40,243 bases of DNA, taken from the NCBI GenBank assembly GCA_011389575.1, contig JAABUB010000024.1:1-40243 (forward strand), given 5' to 3'. The position numbers and the translations under genes are program-made. Origin of the DNA: Desulfotignum sp. (GTDB lineage Bacteria; Desulfobacterota; Desulfobacteria; Desulfobacterales; Desulfobacteraceae). Within the stretch, counting starts at the first letter, position 1. Every line of letters starts with the position of its first letter. Positions 13,298 through 22,305 of the stretch are shown here, one piece after another. The notes under the pieces are model-generated. The model did no database searches. It saw nothing but the letters and a program-made list of their open reading frames with translations, and had not been told where the DNA came from.

Positions 13298-16200
13298 TTG
13301 ACCACATTTGCCGTAAAACCCATATTTTTCGACCAGCGGGACCATGATCTGATCAGAATTGTCAATTCAGTTTATGATGCAGATGCCAGACTGGGATATA
13401 TACGAAAACTATACTATCCTTTTTTCCACCCGCTGGGCATCAAAGAACTGGCTGAATCAAAAGGGCTTCACACAGCCTATGCCATTGTCAACCTGCTGGA
13501 ATCCATGGAGAGGGGTGTCATTGAAAACCGTCTGGCAGCGCTCAAAGCGCTGAAAGATGCGGTGCTGGATACAGCTGACGGCCCCATGCCCAAAAACACG
13601 GCCCGGGTACTTTTACAGATCATGAAGGAACTGGTGCGGGCCAAAGGCAAGGATACCCGCCAGCTGCAGCTGGCCCATACTTTCAGACTGGCTGCATTCG
13701 GCAAACCCAGGGTTATAAGAAAACTGCTCTCCCGCTACCACCTTCTGGAAATGCCTGAAGAATGGAACCAGATTACATTTGACGACCATGTGCATGATGC
13801 CAATACATCCGGAAGAAAATCCCCCACCCATCTGATCATGGATGCATGGATAAAAGGCATCCGCAGGCTGCGGGTGATATATTACCACTATGTTGAACCC
13901 AGGTTTGCTATTGAACTCATTGAAGCGGCAAAAATAATGGAAATTGATTTGCGCATCGGTATTGAATTTAAAGCCAGATACCGGGACCGCTATATTTCAT
14001 TTATCTGGGTTTCCCGGGGTCTTGCTGATGCAGAAGCATTTTTGTGTTTCCTTGCTGAACCCCATGTGGTGAAGTTCATGGAACAGGGACAGGCAGTACT
14101 GCAATTTCAAAAAAAACATGTCCTCTGTCTTTTGAAAACCTTCAATAAAGTACATCTGGATGATATGTGTCAGGATCTGGATATTACAATGCCGGCACTC
14201 AGCCCGGATGAATTTTTGAAGTTTTCATCTCCTGGCCAGCCTTCTGTTCCCCATCTTGCAGAATATATCCACAAAATGGCTGTTCTGGCCATGAAACAAC
14301 GCCTTGATGAACTGCATGAAATCTTCAGCCGGTCAGATGCCGAAAACCAGGAAAAGATCAAAGACCGGATAGAAAAAATGGATTGTTTCAGTGTCAGGGA
14401 TATCCTTGAAACCTATTTACACCCGGAACAGCACCCTGATATTTTTGCACTGTCTGCTGACAATGGCCATTCCGAAATCCCTGAACGATTGAAACTGACC
14501 TATACCCGGTTTCTGGAAACCATTGCGCAGCTCCACTATGATTTTCGCCTCACCCTTAAACTGAACAATCTGCAGCCTGAAGATGTGCTCGAAATTCTGT
14601 ATGATGCAAAGGGACTGGTCACCCGTCTTGAAATCATCAATTTAAAAGATTTTGTTTCCGGAAAAACAGACCATGTCTATTCCATCAATGAGCTGCAAAA
14701 AGCAATTAACGGCGGCAGTGTGTTAAAATTGAAACGGTCGGTCCGTCAGATAATCTCCTGTGTGGAAAAGGCTGACTATCCGGACAGATCAGACCGGCTG
14801 AAAAAACTTTCCAACATCCTTTATGATATCAATGCCCTCAAAAACATGTATGCAGCATATCCCATAAAATCCAGGATCGGAAGCGACTCCACAGGAAAGG
14901 CACACCATGCACACGGCATGGGATTCGGCATTGTGACAACCCTTCCCTTCCGTTCTCAGAAAAATATTGACAATACTGCCGGAGACAGACTGCTGCTTCC
15001 GGCAAACATCAGTGTAAACCAGCGCATGACCGCCTTTTCCCGGGAAAACATGCATCCTTTGTTCACCTGGATACTGGCTGTGTTAAAATGGCTGCCCGGC
15101 CTTGATCAGACCATGTTTGTGAAAAAAAAAGAGTGGGTGTTTGAATCCTTTGTTCTGGACATGAAAAAAAAGGGGAATATCGTTACCCTCGGCGGCATGC
15201 GAAGGCGGATCAAAAATGATATCGGCCTTGATCTTTCCGGCCCCCCAAAAAAAGATATCCGGAAATCATGGAAAAACCTCAACACCAAATTCAAGAACTG
15301 TCTTAAAATTTTCATGGGATTTGTTCCGGCATTTGTCTGTTTTTTTCTTACCAAAGAATGGTGGCTTCTGGCCTGGTTCGGTGCATTCATCTGGTTTGGC
15401 ATTACCGGCTTCAGGGTCATTTTGCAATCGGTTCTCGGCGGCGGAGGCATCAAACGGTCCTCATTGACCAAATGGAACAATTATGTCAGCTGGGACAGAT
15501 TGACCGATGCCCTTTTTTTCACAGGATTTTCCGTACCCCTTCTGGATTATCTGGTTAAAACAGTTTTGCTGGATAACGCCTTTGGTATTAATATCGGTTC
15601 CAGCCCTGTTGCCCTGTATACTGTAATGGCTTTTGCCAACGGCATATACCTGTCAGCCCACAATGCTTTTCGCGGACTTCCCAAAGCCATGGTAACCGGA
15701 AATTTTTTCCGAAGTATTCTTTCCATACCTGTTGCACTGGGTTTTAATGTGGTCATCGGCATCATATTGTCTTTTTTCAATGTTCCGTCCGTTAACACGG
15801 TTTTACAGACATGGGCGGCCATTATTTCCAAAGCAGCTTCAGATACAGTTGCAGGCTTGATAGAAGGCACAGTGGACCGATTCCAGAATCTGAAACTGCG
15901 AAAGCGGGATGTTACCAAGAAGTTTTCAGATCTGTTCGACACATATGCGAAACTGGAAATGCTGTTTCCTGAAACCGAAGAACTCAAAATTCTGGAAAAA
16001 CCGGAAGCGCTTTTTGCCGGCAGAAATGCTGAAGCAAAAGACCTTGCTGTCATGGTCATTATCCATTCTCTGGACCTGTTTTACTTCTGGATGTATCTGC
16101 CAAGAGGAAGAATGACCATTGTGGAGATGGTTTCACAGCTGACCCCTGAAGAAAAGACCATTTTTTTCCAGGCACAAAAAATGCTGGCGCATGAACAGTT

Positions 16201-16369
16201 TATCAGCCGGTTGTTTGTGGACGGCATCCTGGGAAGACATTTTTCCCGGCCATTGTCTTTTTACCTGACCTCGTATCAGAAATATCTCAGATCCATTGAA
16301 AAAATTCATTTTCCCCGTCAGACCAATCACACCATAACCTGCAAAGCGCCCATGTTTCATGATCGTTGA
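13298..16369 (+). CDS. large protein with PHP-like N-terminal region and membrane C-terminal region
   Basis: 1023 residues starting at a TTG with AGGAA 8 bases ahead. Near residue 165 it has FDDHVHDANTSGRKSPTHLI, and 30 residues on VIYYHYVEP and then LRIGIEFKARY; His-x-His, a later His and GIE are the hallmarks of the PHP metal-dependent hydrolase fold. Residues 330-560 are helical and charged. From about residue 665 there are four to five membrane helices (for example IFMGFVPAFVCFFL, GFNVVIGIILSFF), then a soluble tail of about 150 residues. The PHP reading is by motif only. Function unknown; I recognise no named family. Alone between repeat copy 1 and the convergent aminopeptidase gene. Confidence 0.8.
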   Translation: MTTFAVKPIFFDQRDHDLIRIVNSVYDADARLGYIRKLYYPFFHPLGIKELAESKGLHTAYAIVNLLESMERGVIENRLAALKALKDAVLDTADGPMPKNTARVLLQIMKELVRAKGKDTRQLQLAHTFRLAAFGKPRVIRKLLSRYHLLEMPEEWNQITFDDHVHDANTSGRKSPTHLIMDAWIKGIRRLRVIYYHYVEPRFAIELIEAAKIMEIDLRIGIEFKARYRDRYISFIWVSRGLADAEAFLCFLAEPHVVKFMEQGQAVLQFQKKHVLCLLKTFNKVHLDDMCQDLDITMPALSPDEFLKFSSPGQPSVPHLAEYIHKMAVLAMKQRLDELHEIFSRSDAENQEKIKDRIEKMDCFSVRDILETYLHPEQHPDIFALSADNGHSEIPERLKLTYTRFLETIAQLHYDFRLTLKLNNLQPEDVLEILYDAKGLVTRLEIINLKDFVSGKTDHVYSINELQKAINGGSVLKLKRSVRQIISCVEKADYPDRSDRLKKLSNILYDINALKNMYAAYPIKSRIGSDSTGKAHHAHGMGFGIVTTLPFRSQKNIDNTAGDRLLLPANISVNQRMTAFSRENMHPLFTWILAVLKWLPGLDQTMFVKKKEWVFESFVLDMKKKGNIVTLGGMRRRIKNDIGLDLSGPPKKDIRKSWKNLNTKFKNCLKIFMGFVPAFVCFFLTKEWWLLAWFGAFIWFGITGFRVILQSVLGGGGIKRSSLTKWNNYVSWDRLTDALFFTGFSVPLLDYLVKTVLLDNAFGINIGSSPVALYTVMAFANGIYLSAHNAFRGLPKAMVTGNFFRSILSIPVALGFNVVIGIILSFFNVPSVNTVLQTWAAIISKAASDTVAGLIEGTVDRFQNLKLRKRDVTKKFSDLFDTYAKLEMLFPETEELKILEKPEALFAGRNAEAKDLAVMVIIHSLDLFYFWMYLPRGRMTIVEMVSQLTPEEKTIFFQAQKMLAHEQFISRLFVDGILGRHFSRPLSFYLTSYQKYLRSIEKIHFPRQTNHTITCKAPMFHDR

Positions 16370-16390
16370 ATAATGGTTCATGGTTTTTTA

Positions 16391-18169
16391 TCACAGGGGC
16401 GCGGTTTTAATCCTGAGCCAGGATGCTGTTTCAGGCGCCAGATAAGGGGAAAGAAGGTCATACACCTGCTGGTGATACTGGTTCAACCACTGGGTTTCCG
16501 CCCGGGTGAGCAGGCAGGTGTCCAGAAGTTCGCGTTCAAAATGGCACCAGGTAAGGTTTTCAAAGGCCAGAAAAGTACCGAACGGCGTTTTCCGGCCTTC
16601 AGTCACCAGCACCATGTTCTCCAGGCGGATGCCGTATTCTTCCTCCCGGTACACCCCGGGCTCATTGGTCATCAGCATGCCGGGTTCCAGGGCCACATCC
16701 ACGGGATGGGGGCTGATGCGGGCCGGGCCTTCATGGACGCACAGAAAAAATCCCACCCCATGGCCGGTGCCATGGCCGAAATTCATGCCCTGCTGCCATA
16801 AAAACTGCCGGGCCAGGGTGTCGATCTGAAACCCTTTGGTGCCTTCGGGAAAACAGGCTTCTGCCACGGCAATATGCCCTTTGAGCACCAGGGTATAGTC
16901 CTGGATCTGCTGGGAGGTCGGGCTGCCCAGGCAGATGGTACGGGTGATATCGGTTGTTCCGGTCAGGTAATTGCCGCCGGAATCGGTCAAAAACATGCCG
17001 GTGTTCTGAATCTGAACATCGGTTTCTCTGGTGGCACCATAGTGGCACATGGCGGAATGCGGGCCATAAGCCATGATGGGGTCGAAGCTGTTTTCCATAA
17101 AATCGGTCTGCCGGCTGCGCAGGTCAAACAGTTTCTCTGCTGCACTGATTTCCGACACAGCTTCTTTGGCATCCCGGGTGGCCAGCCAGTGCAGAAACTC
17201 GGTGACCGCCACCCCGTCCTTGACAGCGGTATCCCGCAGATGCTGTATCTGCACCGCATTTTTCACCGCTTTGCGCTGTGTTGCAGGACCGGTTTTTTCT
17301 ATGATGCGGCAGGCCGGGTTGACAGCAGAGAACACTGCTGCGGAAACCATGTCCGGATCCAGCAGCACACAGGCATTGTCCGGCAGCTTTTCCAGGGCGG
17401 AGAAGATATCTTTGTATGGTGACAACCGGACACTGTCTGCTGCCAGAGCAGCTGCAAGGTGTTTATCCACCTTGTCCGGATGGATAAACAGCTGGGTATG
17501 ATCCGGGCCCATGAGGGCGAAAGCAATGTTGACCGGATTGTTGGGGGCATCTGATCCCCGCAGGTTAAAAGTCCAGGCAATATCCTCCAGGCCGGTCATG
17601 ACATGCCATTGGGCACCGGCTGCATTCAAGGCATCCCGGATGTTTTGAATCTTTTCTGCCCGGGTCTGCCCGGCAAACCGGGTGGAAAAATCCCGGGCTT
17701 TTGTGGCCGGCATGGGCGGCCGGTTCTGCCAGACCCTGGACACCAAATCCAAATCTGTTCTCAACCGGATCTTTCGTATGTCCCACAGGTCTCTGTATTT
17801 TTTTTCCTGGTTTCTGGAAATCACCTGCCCGTCAATGGCCACCACATCATTTTCAGACAGGTTTTCAAAAATCCAGTCATGAAACTCAGGCACGTCAGGA
17901 TCTCCGGATTTGAACAGCAAAAATGATGACCCCTTGATCTGGGATGCGGCCTGTATCCAATACCGAAAATCCGTCCAGAGAATGGCCTTGTCTGCCGTGA
18001 CCAGAGCAACCCCGGCCGAGCCGGTAAACCCGGTAAGCCAGGCCCTGGCCTGCCAGTGGCCGGTGACATATTCACTCTGGTGGGGATCAGCACTGGGCAC
18101 CACCAGGGCAGCGATCTGTTCGGCTGCCATTATCTGTCTTATGGCTGCCAGTTTTTCAGAAGATTTCAC
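16391..18169 (-). CDS. pepP: Xaa-Pro aminopeptidase (aminopeptidase P, M24B)
   Basis: Cytoplasmic dimetal peptidase that removes an N-terminal residue preceding proline. Of its 592 residues, about 1-310 form two creatinase-like N-terminal domains and 315-592 the pita-bread catalytic domain. The five metal ligands are visible: Asp396 (LTDSGG), Asp407 (GTTDITR), His470 (HGTGHGVG), Glu503 (TNEPGVY) and Glu517 (IRLENMV). The length is that of the long three-domain form found in eukaryotes and many bacteria. Starts with GTG after AGGAAAACACA. No signal peptide. Convergent with the PHP-membrane gene; a chemoreceptor remnant lies just upstream. Confidence 0.92.
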   Translation of the reverse strand: MKSSEKLAAIRQIMAAEQIAALVVPSADPHQSEYVTGHWQARAWLTGFTGSAGVALVTADKAILWTDFRYWIQAASQIKGSSFLLFKSGDPDVPEFHDWIFENLSENDVVAIDGQVISRNQEKKYRDLWDIRKIRLRTDLDLVSRVWQNRPPMPATKARDFSTRFAGQTRAEKIQNIRDALNAAGAQWHVMTGLEDIAWTFNLRGSDAPNNPVNIAFALMGPDHTQLFIHPDKVDKHLAAALAADSVRLSPYKDIFSALEKLPDNACVLLDPDMVSAAVFSAVNPACRIIEKTGPATQRKAVKNAVQIQHLRDTAVKDGVAVTEFLHWLATRDAKEAVSEISAAEKLFDLRSRQTDFMENSFDPIMAYGPHSAMCHYGATRETDVQIQNTGMFLTDSGGNYLTGTTDITRTICLGSPTSQQIQDYTLVLKGHIAVAEACFPEGTKGFQIDTLARQFLWQQGMNFGHGTGHGVGFFLCVHEGPARISPHPVDVALEPGMLMTNEPGVYREEEYGIRLENMVLVTEGRKTPFGTFLAFENLTWCHFERELLDTCLLTRAETQWLNQYHQQVYDLLSPYLAPETASWLRIKTAPL

Positions 18170-18178
18170 TGTGTTTTC

Positions 18179-18301
18179 CTATTCAACCTTGAATTTATGG
18201 ATCAAATCATCCAGTTTTCTGGTCTCGTTCTCCATATTCCGGGTATCCGCATCAATATGGGTACAGTTTTCCGACATCTTTTTGTTTGCCTGGCTGCTCT
18301 T
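18179..18301 (-). pseudogene. chemoreceptor C-terminal remnant
   Basis: Forty codons without a start, ending in TAG ahead of pepP. They read SSQANKKMSENCTHID, then NMENETRKLDDLIHKFKVE, the standard end of a methyl-accepting chemotaxis protein (compare SSQAN-x-MSEN and the L--L---F-V tail of the intact receptor at the right edge of this window). The preceding 18302-18522 shows scattered short frames on the minus strand and no recognisable gene. Probably a deletion scar or decayed gene. Confidence 0.5.
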
Positions 18302-18522
18302 TTATCGGTTTCTTTGTTGTAATCATCCATATGGATTTTCATGATTTTGCCCAAGGCATACACTGTTTACAAATGTTTCTCAATATTTTTGTCACCTTCC
18401 ACCCCCCTCTTTTTAAATTCTGCTGTTTGTTGTATACCCTGTTCAGAAACTGTTACGCCATTATACATTGTACGTTTCATTAAAAAATATTTATGCATAT
18501 ATAAGGAGAACCTACCCCGCTT

Positions 18523-19677
18523 ATGAACCCCTTATTTGATACCGTCATTGACCGCACCAATACCCATTCCATGAAATGGGAAAAATACGAGGGAACCGAT
18601 ATTCTGCCCATGTGGGTGGCGGACATGGATTTCAAGGCACCGCCTTCGGTACTGGCTGCCCTGCAAAAAATCATTACCCATGGTATCCTGGGATACACCC
18701 TGGTTCCCCATGACCTGAACCAGATTGTGGCATCGCGCCTTGTGTCCCTGTACGGCTGGGAAGTGGAAACAGACTGGCTGGTCTGGATTCCCGGCGTGGT
18801 ATCCGGCCTGAACGCGGTCTGCAGGGCTTTTGGCAGCCAGGACCAGGCCATTGTCACCACCACCCCCATCTATCCGCCTTTTTTGTCGGTATCAGAAAAT
18901 TGCGGCAAACCTTTGCACACCCTTCCCATGGTCACAGAAGCAGGACGGAGCACCCTTGATTTTGTGAGACTTGAACAGATGTTTCAAAAAAAACCAGGTG
19001 TGTTTTTGTTCTGCAGTCCCTACAACCCCTGCGGCACCCTGTTCAGTACAGAGGAACTCAACAGGCTGGCAGATCTGTGTGACAAATATGATGTGATTTT
19101 GTGCAGCGATGAAATCCACAGTGACTTTGTTCTGGACCAGCACAACCGGCATATTCCGTCAGCCACGGTTTCAAGGCATGCTGCCGCGCGCACCATCACC
19201 CTGATGGCACCCTCCAAAACCTATAATATTCCGGGACTGGGATGTTCTTTTGCCGTAATTTCAGATCCTGATCTACGCAACCGGTTCAAGGCAGCATGCA
19301 AAGGTATGCTGCCCGGCGTGAACCTCATGGGATTGGCTGCGGCAAAAGCAGCCTATACGTCCTGCGATGACTGGCTGGCACAATTGATCGCCTATCTGCG
19401 GCAAAACAGAGACACGGTGATGGAAAAAGTCAGCCAGATGCCCGGTTGCAGACTCGATCCCATCCAGGCCACCTTTCTGGCATGGATCGATATCACTGAA
19501 ACCGGACTTACAGACCCGGTGGGCTTTTTTGAACAGGCAGGGGTCGGGCTGTCTGACGGCAGATTTTTCGGTGCCCCCGGTTTTGTCCGGCTCAATTTCG
19601 GATGCCCTGCCGTCATCCTGGAAAAAGGACTGCACCGCATGGAAACAGCTTTGAAAAACAGAACAAGACAACCCTGA
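18523..19677 (+). CDS. patB: PatB/MalY-type cystathionine beta-lyase (C-S lyase)
   Basis: PLP enzyme of aminotransferase class I/II fold, 384 residues, that cleaves C-S bonds of cystathionine, cysteine conjugates or cysteine to give a thiol or sulfide, pyruvate and ammonia. Family marks are MKWEKYEGTDILPMWVADMD at the start, YNPCG near 167-171, CSDEIHSDFV near 194-203 and the Schiff-base lysine Lys232 in APSKTYNIPGLG. Length and termini are normal. AAGGAG stands 14 bases before the ATG, longer than ideal. A tryptophanase tail lies just downstream on the same strand. Substrate in vivo unknown. Confidence 0.9.
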   Translation: MNPLFDTVIDRTNTHSMKWEKYEGTDILPMWVADMDFKAPPSVLAALQKIITHGILGYTLVPHDLNQIVASRLVSLYGWEVETDWLVWIPGVVSGLNAVCRAFGSQDQAIVTTTPIYPPFLSVSENCGKPLHTLPMVTEAGRSTLDFVRLEQMFQKKPGVFLFCSPYNPCGTLFSTEELNRLADLCDKYDVILCSDEIHSDFVLDQHNRHIPSATVSRHAAARTITLMAPSKTYNIPGLGCSFAVISDPDLRNRFKAACKGMLPGVNLMGLAAAKAAYTSCDDWLAQLIAYLRQNRDTVMEKVSQMPGCRLDPIQATFLAWIDITETGLTDPVGFFEQAGVGLSDGRFFGAPGFVRLNFGCPAVILEKGLHRMETALKNRTRQP

Positions 19678-19710
19678 CCTGCCGGAGATTGCCAGAGAAC
19701 TTTTTTTCCT

Positions 19711-19947
19711 GTGCCAACAGTGCCACCATGGGCTGTAAAAAACGGCAGGGAAACAGCATCCCCCCTGGAACTGGTGCGCCTGGCATTTCCCAGGCGGGTG
19801 TATACCCAGAGTCCTTTTGATTGTCTCATGGAGGTGATCAAAGAGGTGTGGGAAAACAGGCAGGATATTCCCGGGCATAAGATTATTTACCAGGAATTGT
19901 TTCTGCGCCGCTTCACCTGCCATTTTGAAAAAATTGACAAGACATGA
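19711..19947 (+). pseudogene. tryptophanase / tyrosine phenol-lyase C-terminal remnant
   Basis: A 78-codon frame holds LELVRLAFPRRVYTQS, then IPGHKIIYQELFLRRFTCHF. This is the last 60-70 residues of beta-eliminating lyases of the TnaA/Tpl type (family pattern LELVRL-IPRRVYT-S and RFFTA-F at the end). The other 400 residues, including the PLP lysine, are absent. The frame is the same as that of patB, only separated from it by the patB stop, but no start with a ribosome-binding site precedes it. Deletion scar. Confidence 0.7.
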
Positions 19948-19969
19948 TACAGTGGACATTACTTTTTGC

Positions 19970-19998
19970 TTGACTAAAAACACCCATCTTTTTATAGT
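19970..19998 (+). promoter_or_regulatory. liv operon promoter
   Basis: TTGACT (19970-19975), exactly 17 bases, and TATAGT (19993-19998) make a strong sigma70-type promoter about 60 bases before the livK ribosome-binding site. It starts just beyond the tryptophanase remnant. No clear operator dyad is visible. Confidence 0.7.
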
Positions 19999-20067
19999 TG
20001 CACAATTTACAATGAAAATTGTTGGTGTGGTGTACAAATAAATTAATCCAAACAAAGGGAGTAGAGC

Positions 20068-21186
20068 ATGAAAGCATTTTTCAAGGTAGTAGCAGTTGCG
20101 GTATTCTCCATGGTTGTATTCGCAGCACCCGGCTTTGCAGCCGATACAGTCAAAGTCGCCAATGCCGGTGCACTGAGCGGGGATTTGGCACCCTATGGCA
20201 TTTCCGCCCTCAGGGGGGTTGAAATGGCTGTCGAAGACATCAACGCCAAAGGTGGTATCCTGGGCAAGAAAGTCGAACTGCTGGCGGGCGATGATGTATG
20301 CAAACCGGAAGTCGCTGTCAACGTGGCCACCAAACTGGTATCGGACGGCGCCCAGATGGTTGTGGGCCATGTCTGCTCCGGCGCCACCATCGCTGCCAAC
20401 AAGATATACAAGGATGCCAACATCATCCTTATTTCCAGTTCCGCCACCAATGATGACCTGACCCTGTCCGGAGAACATCCCAATTTTTTCAGAACCATTT
20501 CCAATGACGGAGCCCAGGCCGATTTGATGACCGATTTTGCGAAAAACGAACTCAAAGTAAAAAAAGTGGCCCTGATTCATGACAAGGGCGATTACGGCAA
20601 AGGACAGATGGAACTGGCCAAGGCTGAGTTCGACAAAATGGGCGGTGTTGACATCGTTCTGTTCGAAGGGGTCACCACCGGTGCAATGGATTATACTGCC
20701 ATTGTACAGAAAATCAAACGGTCTGATGCGGAACTCGTCATGTGGGGCGGATACCATTCCGATGCCTCCAAAATCATTCAGATGCTGAAAAAGAAAAGAG
20801 TGGACACCCTTTTCATGGGCGCTGACGGCATCTATGGCGACAACCTGCCCAACCTGGCCGGCAAATATGCGGAAGGTGTCTATGCCACCGGCCCCAACGA
20901 CACCTCTTCCAACCCCATGCATCAAGCGTTGACCAAAGAACACCAGAAAAAATACGGGGAAGATCCCGGCACTTTTTTCATTACCGGTTATACCGCCATG
21001 CAGTCCCTGGCAACTGCCGCAGAAAAAGCGGGTACTGTGGACTATGATGCCATGCGGGCCGCCATGTTCGAAATCACTGTGGACTCTCCCATGGGCCAGA
21101 TCGGATTTGATGAAAAGGGTGATATTGTAGGTGCGGGTTTTTCCGTATACCGGGTGATGGACGGAAAATACCAGCAGGTTAATTAA
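20068..21186 (+). CDS. livK: branched-chain amino-acid-type ABC transporter, periplasmic binding protein
   Basis: Binds substrate in the periplasm and delivers it to LivHM. Residues 1-24 are a signal peptide (MKAFFKVVAVAVFSMVVFAA, cleaved after GFA-A). The mature part is a type I periplasmic binding fold with VKVANAGALSGDLAPYG, the disulfide cysteines of the LivJ/LivK class in GDDVCKPEV and VGHVCSGAT, and SSSATNDDLT in the ligand cleft. Total 372 residues, as in the family. Ribosome-binding site GGGAG. Next to the pad genes, aromatic amino acids are conceivable ligands, but this is inference; leucine-like substrates are the default. Confidence 0.92.
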   Translation: MKAFFKVVAVAVFSMVVFAAPGFAADTVKVANAGALSGDLAPYGISALRGVEMAVEDINAKGGILGKKVELLAGDDVCKPEVAVNVATKLVSDGAQMVVGHVCSGATIAANKIYKDANIILISSSATNDDLTLSGEHPNFFRTISNDGAQADLMTDFAKNELKVKKVALIHDKGDYGKGQMELAKAEFDKMGGVDIVLFEGVTTGAMDYTAIVQKIKRSDAELVMWGGYHSDASKIIQMLKKKRVDTLFMGADGIYGDNLPNLAGKYAEGVYATGPNDTSSNPMHQALTKEHQKKYGEDPGTFFITGYTAMQSLATAAEKAGTVDYDAMRAAMFEITVDSPMGQIGFDEKGDIVGAGFSVYRVMDGKYQQVN

Positions 21187-21204
21187 CGATTCATGCCTTT
21201 AAAA

Positions 21205-21248
21205 AAAAACAGGGGCCAGATCCATGACGGATTTGCGCTCCTGTTTTT
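21205..21248 (+). terminator. intercistronic hairpin between livK and livH
   Basis: AAAAACAGG (21205-21213) pairs with CCTGTTTTT (21240-21248), and an inner ATCC/GGAT stem extends it; the right arm doubles as a T-run. Placed 18 bases after livK, it is likely a partial terminator that keeps the binding protein more abundant than the membrane subunits, as is usual in such operons. Confidence 0.65.
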
Positions 21249-21296
21249 GTCACCAGCGGGCTTGCCTTAAACTAAAGACGTTCAGGATAAATCAAC

Positions 21297-22280
21297 ATGC
21301 GTTGGATTAAGATATCACTGGGTCTGGCTGTCATCGGAATCATCGGTTTTTTTACCGTGCGCGAGCTTCTCATGGACCCCATGTATTTTTTTGAGCTGTT
21401 TCTGGGTGGTTTAACCCGGGGCAGTATTTATGCCCTTATTGCCTTAGGTTATACCATGGTATACGGCATCATTCAGCTGATCAACTTCGCCCATGGAGAA
21501 ATCTACATGATCGGTGCCATGACTGCACTGATCGTTGCCAGCGTGCTGGGGATGTGGGGATGGAACACCGCTGTGATAGCCATCCTGGCGTTTGTGTTTG
21601 CCATTGTATATTCCTGTGCCTACGGATTTACCGTGGAAAAAATTGCTTACAAGCCGCTGCGAAACGCACCCCGGCTGTCTGCGCTGATATCGGCCATCGG
21701 CATGAGCCTGTTTCTCCAGAACTATGTAATGCTGGCCCAGACCCCGGATTATCTGCCTTTCAAGAGCCTGATACCGGATTTCAAATTCTGGGAGCCCTTT
21801 GCCCACATCATCACCTCTGTGGAAATCACCATCATCATTACCACGGTGATCGTCATGATCCTGCTGGGACTGCTCATCAAATTCACCCGTATCGGCAAAG
21901 CCATGCGGGCCACGGCCCAGGACAAGGTCATGGCGGCCCTGCTGGGAATCAATGTCAACAATGTCATTTCCGCCACCTTTGTGGTGGGCTCTGCCACAGC
22001 GGCTATCGGTGGGGTGCTCATTGCCTGCCATGTGGGCCAGATCAATTTCTATATCGGATTTCTGGCCGGTCTCAAAGCCTTTATCGCGGCTGTTTTAGGC
22101 GGTATTGGTTCTATTCCGGGTGCAGTGCTGGGATCACTGGTACTGGGCATTTCCGAAAGCTATTTTACCGGATATTTCTATAGCGAGTACGAAGATGTGT
22201 TTGCCTTTACCATCCTGGTGATCATTCTGATTTTCCGTCCATCCGGTATTCTGGGTAAACACGATACCCAGAAAGTGTAA
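21297..22280 (+). CDS. livH: ABC transporter permease LivH
   Basis: Inner-membrane subunit of the LIV-type importer, 327 residues with about eight helices. Family marks are GLTRGSIYALIALGYTMVYG followed by INFAHGEIYMIGA near residue 50-75, and FLAGLKAFIAAVLGGIGSIP with GAVLGSLVLG near residue 260. The hydrophobic N-terminal extension of about 30 residues is longer than in E. coli LivH. AGGA lies 9 bases before the ATG. The gene is separated from livK by a hairpin and from livM by 25 bases. Confidence 0.92.
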   Translation: MRWIKISLGLAVIGIIGFFTVRELLMDPMYFFELFLGGLTRGSIYALIALGYTMVYGIIQLINFAHGEIYMIGAMTALIVASVLGMWGWNTAVIAILAFVFAIVYSCAYGFTVEKIAYKPLRNAPRLSALISAIGMSLFLQNYVMLAQTPDYLPFKSLIPDFKFWEPFAHIITSVEITIIITTVIVMILLGLLIKFTRIGKAMRATAQDKVMAALLGINVNNVISATFVVGSATAAIGGVLIACHVGQINFYIGFLAGLKAFIAAVLGGIGSIPGAVLGSLVLGISESYFTGYFYSEYEDVFAFTILVIILIFRPSGILGKHDTQKV

Positions 22281-22305
22281 CCGGGAATTTAGGGTATTAT
22301 ATATT

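Noticed and set aside
19675-19947. Read-through of the patB stop TGA into the tryptophanase tail as a second selenoprotein
   Set aside because: PatB is already full length, the TGA is not at a known redox position, no SECIS-like hairpin follows at the right distance, and the tail belongs to a different enzyme.
19273-20943. Minus-strand open frame of about 556 codons across patB and livK
   Set aside because: It crosses the ends of two well-supported plus-strand genes, a remnant and a promoter, and has no recognisable domain.
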